A program made the translations under genes and the position numbers. Shown here one piece after another: positions 18,668 through 29,110 of a DNA stretch of 54,262 bases. The stretch comes from JAOZTV01 sp965371805. Lineage in GTDB: Bacteria; Acidobacteriota; Aminicenantia; UBA2199. How positions within the stretch are numbered: position 1 is the stretch's first letter; each line of letters starts with the position of its first letter. The DNA lies in the NCBI GenBank assembly GCA_965371805.1, contig CBDUZW010000028.1:1-54262 (forward strand). Reading direction: 5' to 3'. The notes beneath the pieces were generated by a model, which searched no databases, was not told where the DNA came from, and saw only the letters and a program-made list of their open reading frames with translations.

Positions 18668-21238
18668 CTATTTACCCAGAACGTTCTTAATTGCATTTGC
18701 CATCTCCTTTCTTACGATTGGCTTCATTATCAGGGCACTAATCCCAAGAGACTGAAAGTTATTCTTAGTGATACCATCACTAAAACCTGTACATAGAATA
18801 ACGGGTATTGTTTTTTTTATTTTATGTATCTCTGCAGCCAACTTAATACCTGTCATATTAGGCATGGTCATATCAGTAATAATCAGATCAAATTTTTTAG
18901 GATTAGCCCTGAATTTCTCCAAAGCCTCTATGCTGCTGTAGCTGCTCTCAACTTTATATCCAAGTTTTTTTAACATTATTGCACTTAGATCAACTAAATG
19001 TTTTTCGTCGTCCACAAATAAAACTAATTCATTATTCCCTTGAACATTATATGTTTCAGAAGTAATTTCTTCTATCAGTCCTGTCTCTAAAACAGGGAAA
19101 TAAACATTAACAACTGTACCTTTTCCCGGTTCTGAATATACCTTGATATCTCCTCTATGACTCTTTACAATTCCATAAATTACAGCAAGTCCCATTCCTG
19201 TACCTTCACCATCTTTTTTGGTTGTAAAATAGGGTTCAAAAATCCTTTCATATACTGATTTTACCATACCACAGCCTGTGTCACTTACAATAAGATGTTG
19301 ATATATACCAGGGTCAATTTCAATTCTAATAGAGTCATCTACATCCAAAATAGTCTTTTTAAGGGTTACCCCAAGCTTCCCCCCACTAACCTTCATTGCA
19401 TGTGATGCGTTTGTACAAAGATTCATAAGTACCTGATTTATCTGTGTAGAGTTTCCATATATCAACCCCAAATCCTTCTCTATTTTATATATAATTTCAA
19501 TTGTTGTTGGAATTGAGGAGCGCAAAAAGCCGATAGTTTCCTTAATAATGTTTCCTATGTTGACGGATCCCATCTCTTGTGTACTTTTGCGGCTGAAGGC
19601 AAGAATCTGCTGAACCATATCCTTAGCCCTGATAGATGCCTTCAATATATGCTCCATATTGCTGCTTAAAGTATCATCCGTATCAGTTATGTCCTCCATT
19701 GTTATCTCTGTATAACCAATTATTATTCCTAGAATATTGTTGAAATCATGGGCGATACCGCCTGCCAATGTTCCAATGGCCTCCATCTTCTGAGACTGAG
19801 CCAATTTTTCTTGAAGTTTCATGTTTTCTAATTCTGCATACATCTTGTCAGATATGTCCTCGTGAGTAATTACAATGTTTGTAATTATTCCATTGACATC
19901 TTTTAGTGGATAAATTTTTGTATTTAGCCATCTGGCTCTTCCTACACCATCTGCTTCGGTTTTTCCACTGGGATCATATTTATAAGGAGGTAATGTAACA
20001 ATTTCCCCGGCATATGCCTTTTTAATATAGACAAGGAGTCCTGTATCTTCAACCTCTTTGCTCTTTAAAACATTGAATTTCCCAACAGTACGTTCTCTTC
20101 CCTCCGGGAATTCCCATAAGGTTTCATATGCTTTATTGACTTCTATCTGTAGTCCATCCATATTATAAAGTTCATATACCGATGGAGATTGTTCTGTAAC
20201 CTGTCTGAATTTTTCTATTTGTATCTCACTGATTTTTCTTTCTGTAATATCCTGAATGGTACCAATCATTTCAATGATTTCCCCGGCATCGTTTCTTATT
20301 AATTCACCTCTACCATGTACCCACCTTATTTTTGCATCATTAATTCTTTTTATTCGATACTCTTTGTCAAATTCTTTACCTTCTTTTAGTACCTCATTTG
20401 CAAAATATGATCCCATCATTTCCTGATCTTCAACATAAACTATTGCAACCCAGCCACCTGCATCTTTTTTGTAGCTATCATCTGTTCCAAAAATTTCATC
20501 AAGAACAATAGATTCCTGACTTGACCAGTCATCTTTTAATATATCATAGACATAGGAACCAATTCCTGCAACTTTTTGTGTCTTTATCAGTGTGTCCAGA
20601 GTGTTTTTTAATTTATTTTCTGCTAGATGTTTTTCGGTGATATCTTCAATGATACCATCGAAGAAATCTATGATACCATTCTGGTTTTTAATGCCATTTA
20701 TTGTCAGGCTACCGGTAAAAACAGAACCGTCCTTTCTTCTAAATTGTAAAACTTCATTTTTAATAAATCCATTTTTATTAATTTTTTTTACAATTTCTTT
20801 TCTATCTTCCGGATCGGCATAGAGGTTGCTGGACTGTAATGTTGACAACTCTTTTTTTTTATATTTAAATAAATTTGAAACAGCAATATTTGTCTCAATA
20901 ATATCACCTATTAAAGTAGTTCTAAAAATTCCAATATTTACATTATTTGATAAAGTCTTATACTTTTCTTTCTCAGTATTTAAAAATATTGATTCTCTTT
21001 TTTTATTTTCAACTTCATGACCGAGACTATAGCCTAGAAAACTAATCGTAAATCCCAATAGAATTGGGAAAACATGATGATGGAGAGCACTAATAGACTT
21101 AATTATAGATATGCCATGTATCATATCCTCTATAGTCATGCCAATAATTGTTAAGAAATAGCCGATAAAAAAAAAACTTATCATACCACGTTTGGCAGTT
21201 CGAGTTCCCCAATTGATTTTTTGCATTAAAAATTTCAT
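18668..21238 (-). CDS. membrane hybrid histidine kinase with PAS domains and one receiver
   Basis: Residues about 17-75 contain two transmembrane helices. Three PAS/PAC units follow (about 88-210, 220-340, 345-470; markers FRRKDGSVFTG, MIGTIQDITERK, IVITHEDISD). The DHp domain carries GGIAHDFNNILG with His497, the type of DHp in NtrB-like and many hybrid kinases. The ATPase domain has LMNLCTNASHAM (N box), DTGCGM and GEGTGMGLAVIYG. A receiver with Asp789 (IITDMTMPNMTG) ends the protein at 856 residues. The signal is unknown and the cognate output protein is not adjacent. A consensus promoter lies about 80 bp upstream. Confidence 0.95.
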   Translation of the reverse strand: MKFLMQKINWGTRTAKRGMISFFFIGYFLTIIGMTIEDMIHGISIIKSISALHHHVFPILLGFTISFLGYSLGHEVENKKRESIFLNTEKEKYKTLSNNVNIGIFRTTLIGDIIETNIAVSNLFKYKKKELSTLQSSNLYADPEDRKEIVKKINKNGFIKNEVLQFRRKDGSVFTGSLTINGIKNQNGIIDFFDGIIEDITEKHLAENKLKNTLDTLIKTQKVAGIGSYVYDILKDDWSSQESIVLDEIFGTDDSYKKDAGGWVAIVYVEDQEMMGSYFANEVLKEGKEFDKEYRIKRINDAKIRWVHGRGELIRNDAGEIIEMIGTIQDITERKISEIQIEKFRQVTEQSPSVYELYNMDGLQIEVNKAYETLWEFPEGRERTVGKFNVLKSKEVEDTGLLVYIKKAYAGEIVTLPPYKYDPSGKTEADGVGRARWLNTKIYPLKDVNGIITNIVITHEDISDKMYAELENMKLQEKLAQSQKMEAIGTLAGGIAHDFNNILGIIIGYTEITMEDITDTDDTLSSNMEHILKASIRAKDMVQQILAFSRKSTQEMGSVNIGNIIKETIGFLRSSIPTTIEIIYKIEKDLGLIYGNSTQINQVLMNLCTNASHAMKVSGGKLGVTLKKTILDVDDSIRIEIDPGIYQHLIVSDTGCGMVKSVYERIFEPYFTTKKDGEGTGMGLAVIYGIVKSHRGDIKVYSEPGKGTVVNVYFPVLETGLIEEITSETYNVQGNNELVLFVDDEKHLVDLSAIMLKKLGYKVESSYSSIEALEKFRANPKKFDLIITDMTMPNMTGIKLAAEIHKIKKTIPVILCTGFSDGITKNNFQSLGISALIMKPIVRKEMANAIKNVLGK

Positions 21239-21318
21239 TAATTCACATTTCCTTTTTAAAGTAAAACCAGTAAAATATTACATAAGAAAAGACCTGGATC
21301 GTATTTCAAACAAATTTA

Positions 21319-21347
21319 ATCCTAATTAAAAACAAAATAATTGTCAA
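21319..21347 (-). promoter_or_regulatory. sigma70-type promoter of the hybrid kinase gene
   Basis: Minus strand TTGACA (21342-21347), 17 bp, TAGGAT (21319-21324), about 80 bp before the start at 21238. Confidence 0.55.
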
Positions 21348-21380
21348 ATAAATCAATAATTGTAATTTTTCAAGATCTTT

Positions 21381-23066
21381 TTATTGGTTTTCTTTCAAAA
21401 AATCTTCTTTATAAACGATCATGTTTTTATTTTGATCGTATTTCTCTATTGTAAAGTCATCTACGTCTTTGTATTTACTAAGGATAGATGTGATCCTTGT
21501 GATAGATTTGTTGATCTTTAAGATATATGACTTTTCTTTATCAGAAAAAGAGTCTAAATTCAACTTATTTGTTAAAAGCTCAAAATTCCCCTGCAGCACA
21601 GTTAACGGCTGTATGATTTCATGATTTGTGGTTACAGCCATAGCCATGTTTTTTCTTTCAAGCTCAACAGCCCATTTATTAATTTCCTGAAGATCAGCGT
21701 AGGCATTTTCAAGTTTAATTTTTTGCTGATTAAGGACCTTATTGGTTTTTGATTTATGATAAAAGCGAATAGAAATAACAATTAATAAAATAAAACTCAT
21801 TACCAAAACTGCAATTAAAGAGTTTTTTTCCAGATTTTTCAATTTAGTCTTATTTTTTAATAAGACAATTTCATTTTCTTTATTTTGAAAACCATATTCT
21901 GCACGCAGCATTTCAATTTGTTCGTTTTTTTTTTCATTAAAAAGAGATTCTTTTATTTCTGTTATTTTTTCATATTGTATAAATGCCATCTGAAATTCTG
22001 ACTTTGTTTTATGCAATTCTACCAAAGATTTCAAACAATTCAATTCTTGTTCTTTCAGCTTATAAGAAATTGCCAGCTTCAGCCCTTTATTTATATACTC
22101 AAATGCTCTTACATAGTCAGAAAGTTTTGTGTATATTTTGCCCATTGAGTTATAATTTTTGATAATATTTGCACTTGCTCTTATCTTGAAATTTAAATCC
22201 AATGCATCTCTATTGAATTTTAATGCTCTTCTATATTCCTTAAGCATATAGTAGTTATCAGCTATACCAGAAAGTGCAACCGCATAATGATATTTTATTG
22301 CAGATGTATCTCTATATTTAAGATCTGGTTTCTCAAGATCAATTTTTACATTTTTGTATTGTTCTAATGAGTGGTCATATCTTTTTCTCTTATAACTGAC
22401 ATCAGCTTTTCTCAAAAGAATTCTATGCTGTTCAAGAATATCTCCCATTTCTTCTCTTACTTTAAATGCTCTGTCAAAATATTCCAGAGCTTTTTCATGT
22501 TTTTTCAATTTAAGTTCCAGATCTCCCAGACTGACTAAACTATAGGCAATGCCTGCTTTATTACCGGATTTTGAAAACATATTAAGTGCTCTAAATAGAT
22601 GAGCATATGCTTTGTCATATTGACCAAGAAGTCGGTATATATTAGAAATATTATTATATGAATGAACCAGATGATAGGAGCTGTTTATCTCTTCTGCAAT
22701 TTTTTGTGCCCGGAAAAAATACTACAAAGCTGTATTATAGTTTTTTAAACTTGTATGACAAATACCCATAAGACTTAAAGTTTGAGCTTTTTCTTTAATA
22801 TAATTATGTTTTTCTTCCAGTAATAAAGCTTTATTTCCATACTTAATACCTGTTTCGGGATGTAAATATCTGCTTTCCCATAAAATTGAGTTTAAAACTT
22901 CTATTTTTTTTAAGACCGTTTTTTCAGATTTAAACTTAATTAGAAGCTTATCAATTTTTTCGCTATTTGTTGAATATAATATCGACCCATTGATTAATAG
23001 TGCAATAAGAAACAGTTGTACTAAATAAAGAAGCTTAGGTTTGGGGAAGCAGATGTTTTTTCTCAT
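21381..23066 (-). pseudogene. TPR / histidine-kinase DHp protein interrupted by an in-frame TAG
   Basis: One frame runs from ATG 23066 to the stop at 21381 but is cut by TAG at 22722-22724 (codon 115). The part before (114 residues, signal peptide then TPR) ends SLKNYNTAL. The part after continues the same TPR without loss as YFFRAQKIAEEI, then QYDKAYAHLFRAL, and six or so more TPR units. It ends with a transmembrane helix (about residues 415-437) and a DHp-like helix pair containing TTNHEIIQPLTVLQGN. No ATPase domain follows, so even intact it would be a phosphotransfer-only or dead kinase. The second part has an ATG at 22580 without a ribosome binding site. It begins 1 nt after the mscS stop. 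Confidence 0.8.
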
Positions 23067-23067
23067 A

Positions 23068-24138
23068 TTAGTTAGCAGAATTAATTACATGATGTGTTTC
23101 AGTTGGGAATGCCATGTCAACACCGGCATCATCAAGATTCCGTTTGAGTCCCATATTGACATTATGAATAATCATCTTCCAATTAGACATATCTGTAATC
23201 CAGTAGACAATTTCCAGATCCAGAGAGAATGCACCAAAATTAACAAACCGGATCATTATGTCATCTTTATTGATGCCTTCTATTGCTTTGATGGTGGAAT
23301 CAATTATTTTAAAACTCTCTTCCATTTTTTTTGCTGATGTGTCATAGGTTAAACCAATATTGACTACCATCCTGCGTGATGTCCGGGTAGAAAAATTCTC
23401 CAGAATGGCGTCTGCAACCTTACTATTGGGCATTACATATGTAGTACCACCGACAGTTTTAAGACGGGTACTTCTTAATCCTACTTCTGAAACAGTACCG
23501 GCTTTCCCTGCAATTTCTACAAACTCATCAATTTGAAAGGGCTTATCCCAAAAGATAGAGAAACCACCTATTATATTTTTGACAGCATCCTGGGCCGCTA
23601 AAGCCAGAGCTAGACCTCCAATTCCTAAACCTGCTAAAATAGAAAGAATATCATATCCAAGATTTGAGAGAACTACAATTGTACTTAAAATTATTATTGT
23701 AAAACGGATGGATTTCCTGAGAATCGGTAGTATCTGGTCATCCAGTTTGCTTTCAGATTTATCCACCAGTGGTTCAACAAAATGAGTCAGCAGCATATCT
23801 GACAACCGAACAATAAACCATGTAATAGATATGGCTATCATCACCAGGACTATATTCTTAAAAATATCTGTTGCGGAAGGATTTAATGTCAGTACTTTAC
23901 TGCCCCCCCATATACCACCTGTTACAATAAAAAGCACCAGAGGTTCCTCCAGGATATCGATCAAAATATCATCCAGTTTTGTTTCTGATTTCTCGGCCAG
24001 CTTTCTTAATTTTGTTTTAGAAAAATAATAAAATATTTTTCCTATTAAGATACTGACAATTATAATCCCAAAAAAAACCAGATATTGCCACAACTTATTA
24101 TTAAAATAAGTCTCATTAATGATTTCTTTAACATCCAT
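23068..24138 (-). CDS. MscS-family mechanosensitive channel
   Basis: Small-conductance channels of this family open under membrane tension to release solutes. Four N-terminal transmembrane helices end in the pore helix region GLGIGGLALALAAQDAVKNIIGGFSI (about 165-190), followed by FWDKPFQIDEFVEI, the MscS beta domain with GTVSEVGLRSTRLKT and TTYVMPNSKVADAILENFS, and the C-terminal cage. The length (356) is between MscS and YnaI/YbdG. ATG 24138 has GGAGGG upstream. It is the first gene of a two-gene unit with the TPR/DHp gene. Confidence 0.9.
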   Translation of the reverse strand: MDVKEIINETYFNNKLWQYLVFFGIIIVSILIGKIFYYFSKTKLRKLAEKSETKLDDILIDILEEPLVLFIVTGGIWGGSKVLTLNPSATDIFKNIVLVMIAISITWFIVRLSDMLLTHFVEPLVDKSESKLDDQILPILRKSIRFTIIILSTIVVLSNLGYDILSILAGLGIGGLALALAAQDAVKNIIGGFSIFWDKPFQIDEFVEIAGKAGTVSEVGLRSTRLKTVGGTTYVMPNSKVADAILENFSTRTSRRMVVNIGLTYDTSAKKMEESFKIIDSTIKAIEGINKDDIMIRFVNFGAFSLDLEIVYWITDMSNWKMIIHNVNMGLKRNLDDAGVDMAFPTETHHVINSAN

Positions 24139-24287
24139 ATTTCAAAACCCTCCTACGGTAAATCCTATAATCCTTATTTTTAAATATATCATTATAATGA
24201 TTTTTTCTCAACTGATAAAAAAAATGGCAGAAATAGATTTGATCCAAGACGGATTCAACGGATTTTAACTTAAAATACGACAGGGAA

Positions 24288-25946
24288 TCATCTCTTGCCC
24301 AGTTGGTGGATTTCCATTACTAAAGCATCCTTTCTAATAAAGCCGCCGGGTTTTTTTATTATACCCTTAACAATAAAGAATTTTTTTGTCTCCCCTCTAC
24401 CTCCGCCCATTGTCTTAACTTTTCTTTTGAAATACTTCTCTCCAGCAGTTCCAATTTCAACATAGCCAATAATTGTATCTCTTCCGGATTTCATGGCAGG
24501 GATGTCACGGAGGTAAATACTAAGACGGGAATTTCTGGTAAAACCCTTTATATACTCTTTTCCTGAACCATCTTTATACTGCATAGCCTCCCCCACATAC
24601 CATGCCTTAAATGCAACCGGTTTTCCAATATACTTATTTCCATTTCCAAATATGTCTGCAAAAGTTGACATTGTATAATTCAATTGAGATTTCTTCTCTA
24701 CTTTAGACAATATGATAGGGAATGGTCCCCCGGCATTTACACCAATGTTTTTAAGATCTTTATTGTCAGTTGTCCACAAAGCCCTGCTTAGAATATGTTT
24801 GAAGGGATAGGCCATTGCATAACCGGTTCTTCCTTTCACCTTTCCTCCCATTAAAGGGAGACCCAGTAAACGACGGGTTTTATTATAATCATCCATTTTA
24901 AGTTTACCGGGTTTTCCTGAAGCTGTTTGATTTGAGAATTTTTCAAACCATTTTGGTTCAAACTTAAAGAAGGGATCGGTTAATATATTATTTTCTGCAG
25001 TCTCTAAGTCAGAATCTTCAAAATCATCCGGTTCATCAATTACCAGAGTCGTTTTGTTTTCTGCTGAAAAAAAAGCATAATTCCCAATTTTATTCTGGAA
25101 CATTGCATTATTATTCAGTACATGAAGGGAGGCACTTTTATAATTACGTTGATTTGAAACCGCATATCCCTCATTATACCCTATGAGATTGTTTTCCATG
25201 GTAACCTTGCAGGCAGTGCCAATATCAATTCCATAACCACCGGTAGTCCCTTTCTCCCATGTAAATAAAACCGTGTTATTACGGAGTAAAATAGGGTTTT
25301 CAGTTGCATCTGAACCACTAAATCCAAGTGCATGGATTCCTGAATAAACATTATTAATTATTAAACAATTCTCAATACTGCTGCCGGCTCCACGTACTAT
25401 AACACCAGTATGTGCAGCATTCATTATTATACAATTTTTCAAATGACAATCTTTCTGGGAAAGGGTAATCGGTGGTTTTTTACGGCTCAATGCAACCTGC
25501 AAATCCTCATTCCCATCGTATGAATTACGGTTTGTCGCATCCAGAATAAAGCCGTCCATTACAAGCCCGCTATAATCTTCTTCAGTCTTTACGAGTCCGG
25601 CATCTAATCCACGAGCCTTTGAGAATGCATCCTTATAAATCCGGGTTGGATATTTAAAGGGATCTCTCTTTGTAAAAGTATCATTATAACCTCCCAGCAA
25701 TGTTAATTTCCGGGTACGGATAATAATAAAGCCTGATTTTAACTTCCCTGAGTAATCACCTTGAGTGACATGAATCACATCACCTTTCAGCGCTTTTTTT
25801 AATGCCTTATAAATGCCCTTATAAGGTTTTTCTTTTGTCCCCTTACCCTGTTTGGCGCCAGCTTTTACATACCAGTCAGCGGCCTTTCCAGTAATTGCCA
25901 CCATAAAAAAAATAACTAAAACAATCCATATAATTTTTTTATTCAT
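24288..25946 (-). CDS. secreted right-handed parallel beta-helix protein
   Basis: Signal peptide 1-22 (ITGKAA). DWYVKAGAKQGKGTKEKPYKG is the typical opening of DUF1565/parallel beta-helix proteins, and GDVIHVTQGDY leads into the first coil. Repeated short strands ending in Asn or Gly (LKNCIIMNAAHTGVIVRG, IENCLIINNVYSGIHALG, LRNNTVLF, MENNLIGYNEG) form PbH1 rungs at about 160-270. The C-terminal 150 residues hold a beta-sandwich-like region. Such proteins bind or cleave polysaccharide, but no catalytic Asp/Arg set is obvious. Ribosome binding site GGAGAG; not overlapping its neighbours. Confidence 0.8.
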   Translation of the reverse strand: MNKKIIWIVLVIFFMVAITGKAADWYVKAGAKQGKGTKEKPYKGIYKALKKALKGDVIHVTQGDYSGKLKSGFIIIRTRKLTLLGGYNDTFTKRDPFKYPTRIYKDAFSKARGLDAGLVKTEEDYSGLVMDGFILDATNRNSYDGNEDLQVALSRKKPPITLSQKDCHLKNCIIMNAAHTGVIVRGAGSSIENCLIINNVYSGIHALGFSGSDATENPILLRNNTVLFTWEKGTTGGYGIDIGTACKVTMENNLIGYNEGYAVSNQRNYKSASLHVLNNNAMFQNKIGNYAFFSAENKTTLVIDEPDDFEDSDLETAENNILTDPFFKFEPKWFEKFSNQTASGKPGKLKMDDYNKTRRLLGLPLMGGKVKGRTGYAMAYPFKHILSRALWTTDNKDLKNIGVNAGGPFPIILSKVEKKSQLNYTMSTFADIFGNGNKYIGKPVAFKAWYVGEAMQYKDGSGKEYIKGFTRNSRLSIYLRDIPAMKSGRDTIIGYVEIGTAGEKYFKRKVKTMGGGRGETKKFFIVKGIIKKPGGFIRKDALVMEIHQLGKR

Positions 25947-26105
25947 TTTTTTCTCTCCTCAAAAAAATAATACGACAAAAAAAAAAAAAATTAAAATGGT
26001 TTTTACATAAAAATTTTTTTTATTTATTTATTTATGAACGAATATGCAAAAAATATGAATGGAAGCGGCATTATACATATAATTTATTCTATATTTAAAT
26101 GAAGT

Positions 26106-27614
26106 TTAAGAAGCTTTTTTAAATTTTTTCAACTTTCCTGCAGCCCTCTTTTTAACTCCTGGATTTTTCTTTGGGTTTTTTTCTGCCAATTCAATTGCTT
26201 TGATATATCCCAATTGGGCTTTTCCCAAATAATTTTGCTTCGTATGTATATCTCCCATAGTAAGATGAAGCAGTCCTGATTTTGGATAGTGTCTGAGACC
26301 GATCTTTATAAGTGTCATGGCTAATTCCGGGTGGTCCAAATTGAGAAATCTATCAGCATAAGCATGATATGCATAATCGTTATGAAGATATTTTTTAAAT
26401 CCCTCTGCCTTGTTTTTTTCAAACATCCTGACCGCTGCAATTTCTCCATCTGAAACCAACTTCCATGCAATAGAGGTACCTAAAATATTACCGGGACTGG
26501 CTTTTTTACCATATAAAATTTTTGCAATTTCCCGGGACAAGGGACCTGCGCGGCTGATATCTGAATTACCCAGCAGAATAATTGTGTATGCCCCCCGGTC
26601 GATCATGGCAATCATAGCCCTATAACCGGTTGTTGCTCCACCATGATTGATAATGGATATGTTTTTTCCCAATCCCCAATTTTCACCTTTTGTAATAAAT
26701 AGACCATAGCCATAAGGTTCAGCCTGAACAGTCATCATCTTATCCTGCAACTCTTTATTTAATAACTTGTAAGATAAAAGCGCCTGGCTCCATTTAAACA
26801 AATCACCAACGGTTGAATGAATACCCCCGGTACAAAAAGTATTGGTTTGATCCCTGTATCTGGAATTAATATATCCCATATGGAGGGATTTGTCGTCTGC
26901 CTGGAAGATGCCGTAATTATAAGCTGGTGCCAGATTTTTAACGATGGTTGAGTTGTGGGCAAAACCGGTGTTCTTTAGACCTAAGGGTTTGGATATACGG
27001 GCTTGAATAAGCTGATCTAAGGTTTTCCCGGTCACTTTTTGAGCAATAATACCCAGTAAAATATATCCCTGGCTGCTGTAGCTCATTTTTGTACCCGGGG
27101 CCCATTTTAGATTCATAATGCCGATAGTTTTGGCATAGTCTTCAAGGGGGCGGTTCACAAGATCATATGTGGAGAGATCGATACCAATCTCATCAAGTCC
27201 TCCATAATGCGGCAATCCTGATGAATGACTTAAAAGATGGTGAATGGTTATTTTTTCTGCTTTATATTTTGGGAATTCCGGGAACCATTTTCCAATAGGA
27301 TCTTCAAACTTTATTTTACCTTCATTTATGAGCTGTAAGATGATCATCGAAGCAAATTGCTTGCTTATAGAGCCGACAAGAAATACATGGTCAGCTGTAT
27401 TGGCAATACCATATGTATGGTTGGCAAATCCCACCCCTTTTTTATATATAATTGAATTGCCTTTGGCAACTAGAATTGATCCTGAAAAACGATGTTCCCC
27501 GGCAAAATCCTTCACAGTTGCATCAATCGCCGATCGGGTCTTTTTTAAATTTTCTGCCGAAAAATTAAAGCCGAATGATAATAATAGTATCAATATAATT
27601 AATTTAAATTTCAT
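26106..27614 (-). CDS. secreted serine hydrolase, beta-lactamase/DD-peptidase family, with TPR tail
   Basis: A class C beta-lactamase-like (S12) fold: SISK (Ser82 nucleophile, Lys85), the Tyr motif YSSQGYILLGIIAQ (in place of YxN) and the third motif NHGGATTGYRAM (HxG). A signal peptide precedes (MKFKLIILILLLSFGF). Residues about 400-490 look like one or two TPR units. Family members include D-aminopeptidases, esterases and penicillin-binding enzymes; the substrate cannot be told. Ribosome binding site GGAG before ATG 27614. It is divergent from rtcB with a 122-bp spacer. Confidence 0.85.
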   Translation of the reverse strand: MKFKLIILILLLSFGFNFSAENLKKTRSAIDATVKDFAGEHRFSGSILVAKGNSIIYKKGVGFANHTYGIANTADHVFLVGSISKQFASMIILQLINEGKIKFEDPIGKWFPEFPKYKAEKITIHHLLSHSSGLPHYGGLDEIGIDLSTYDLVNRPLEDYAKTIGIMNLKWAPGTKMSYSSQGYILLGIIAQKVTGKTLDQLIQARISKPLGLKNTGFAHNSTIVKNLAPAYNYGIFQADDKSLHMGYINSRYRDQTNTFCTGGIHSTVGDLFKWSQALLSYKLLNKELQDKMMTVQAEPYGYGLFITKGENWGLGKNISIINHGGATTGYRAMIAMIDRGAYTIILLGNSDISRAGPLSREIAKILYGKKASPGNILGTSIAWKLVSDGEIAAVRMFEKNKAEGFKKYLHNDYAYHAYADRFLNLDHPELAMTLIKIGLRHYPKSGLLHLTMGDIHTKQNYLGKAQLGYIKAIELAEKNPKKNPGVKKRAAGKLKKFKKAS

Positions 27615-27736
27615 CTATAATTCTCCTAATCCATCCAAACAGATGGATAACTATAGTTAAACGTAAAAAACTTAAAAAAGTTATTAACTTAATAAATATT
27701 TGAATTAGTGATATTATACTTCCCGGGGAGATAGAG

Positions 27737-28993
27737 ATGAAGTGGATAAAAAACACAAGACACGGGATGAAGGTCCCCATTAAATCATGGTGTGAAAATG
27801 TTGAAGAGAGCGCATTAAAACAGGCCAAAAACCTATCTAATCATCCAATAGTACTTAAGCATGTTGCATTAATGCCTGATTGTCATACCGGATATGGGAT
27901 GCCCATTGGAGGTGTTATCGGATGTTTAAATGGCGTTATCCCCAATGCTGTCGGTGTTGATATCGGTTGTGGGATGATGGCAGTTGAAACCGGTTACAGG
28001 ACAGAAAAATTAAAGGAAAAAAGAGAGATTAGAGAGATAATTGATGAGATAAAAAAGCTGATTCCTGTTGGAGAGGGACACTCTTTTAAAAATGATCAAA
28101 TATGGGATGGTTTTAAACAATTTTTACAATCAATTGGTCAGCATGGAGAGGCACCGGATTATAAAGACAAATCATGCCCCGGCTGGCTTGATAAAAAATC
28201 CTGGAGTCTGGCAGCAAAAAATCTGGGTACTTTAGGAGGTGGCAATCATTTTATAGAGATGCAGAAAAGTGAAGATGGCTTTCTATGGATTATGCTCCAT
28301 TCCGGCTCACGTAATCTAGGATACCGGATTGCAAATCATTATCATAATAGAGCGGTAAAATTAAATAATAAATGGGGCTCAGATATTCCAAGCAAAGATC
28401 TGGCATTTTTACCTGTTGACAGTATTGAAGGTCAGGGCTACATAAGAGATATGAATTTTGCATTAAAATATGCATTTGAAAGCAGAAAAAGAATGATGGC
28501 TAATTTTAAAAAAGTAATTTCTGAAAAATTAAAAGATATATCCTTTTTAAGAGAGGTAAATATTCATCATAATTATGCAAGTCTTGAAAATCATTTTGGT
28601 GAAAATCTCTGGGTCCATAGGAAAGGCGCTACTTCAGCAAAAATAGATGAAATTGGAATCATTCCCGGAAGTATGGGGACCTCTTCATATATTGTACAGG
28701 GGCTTGGAAACGAAGAGTCTTTTATGTCATGTTCACATGGTGCAGGGCGTATCATGTCACGAACGCAGGCAAGCAATACCTTAACAATGGAAGCCTGTGA
28801 TAAGGCAATGGATGGAATTGTCTTTGATAGATGGAAAAAAAATAAAAGACGAAAAAAAAATAGTGAATCAGGAACACATGACTTTGGTGAAGCCCCTTTA
28901 GCCTACAAAAATATTGATGAGGTCATAAATGATCAAATGGACCTGATTAAACCCCTTGTTAAACTTAGTCCAATAGGGGTTATAAAAGGTTAA
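27737..28993 (+). CDS. rtcB: RNA-splicing ligase RtcB
   Basis: RtcB joins RNA 2',3'-cyclic phosphate and 5'-OH ends using GTP and manganese. The metal and guanylylation residues are recognisable: MPDCHTGYGMPIGGVIG, GVDIGCGM (metal Cys), LGTLGGGNHFIE, HSGSRNLG, HHNYASLE, GSMGTSSYIVQG and SCSHGAGR, with the His that forms the guanylate adduct. At 418 residues it belongs to the short RtcB subgroup. No archease or RtcR regulator is next to it. GGGGAG before ATG 27737. A copy of its 3' end appears to survive at 32234. Confidence 0.95.
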   Translation: MKWIKNTRHGMKVPIKSWCENVEESALKQAKNLSNHPIVLKHVALMPDCHTGYGMPIGGVIGCLNGVIPNAVGVDIGCGMMAVETGYRTEKLKEKREIREIIDEIKKLIPVGEGHSFKNDQIWDGFKQFLQSIGQHGEAPDYKDKSCPGWLDKKSWSLAAKNLGTLGGGNHFIEMQKSEDGFLWIMLHSGSRNLGYRIANHYHNRAVKLNNKWGSDIPSKDLAFLPVDSIEGQGYIRDMNFALKYAFESRKRMMANFKKVISEKLKDISFLREVNIHHNYASLENHFGENLWVHRKGATSAKIDEIGIIPGSMGTSSYIVQGLGNEESFMSCSHGAGRIMSRTQASNTLTMEACDKAMDGIVFDRWKKNKRRKKNSESGTHDFGEAPLAYKNIDEVINDQMDLIKPLVKLSPIGVIKG

Positions 28994-29039
28994 GTACTGC
29001 CAAATTTTCATTTGAATATAAAAAAAAAAAAAATAATTA

Positions 29040-29082
29040 TTGACAAAAAACATATTTTATAACATATTAAACAGACCGGTCT
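29040..29082 (+). promoter_or_regulatory. lon promoter with TetR-type operator
   Basis: TTGACA (29040-29045), 17 bp, CATATT (29063-29068). The perfect palindrome AGACCGGTCT (29073-29082) sits at the expected transcription start, where a bound repressor would block initiation. The same motif lies at the tetR promoter, with conserved flanks (AACAGAC.GGTCTA.TTGAA). Confidence 0.75.
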
Positions 29083-29110
29083 AGTTGAACCGAGTGTAAA
29101 AGGAGACATT

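Noticed and set aside
22722..22724. TAG read as an amino acid throughout the genome (code change)
   Set aside because: TAG ends other intact genes such as those at 14437 and 40060, so genome-wide reassignment is not supported.
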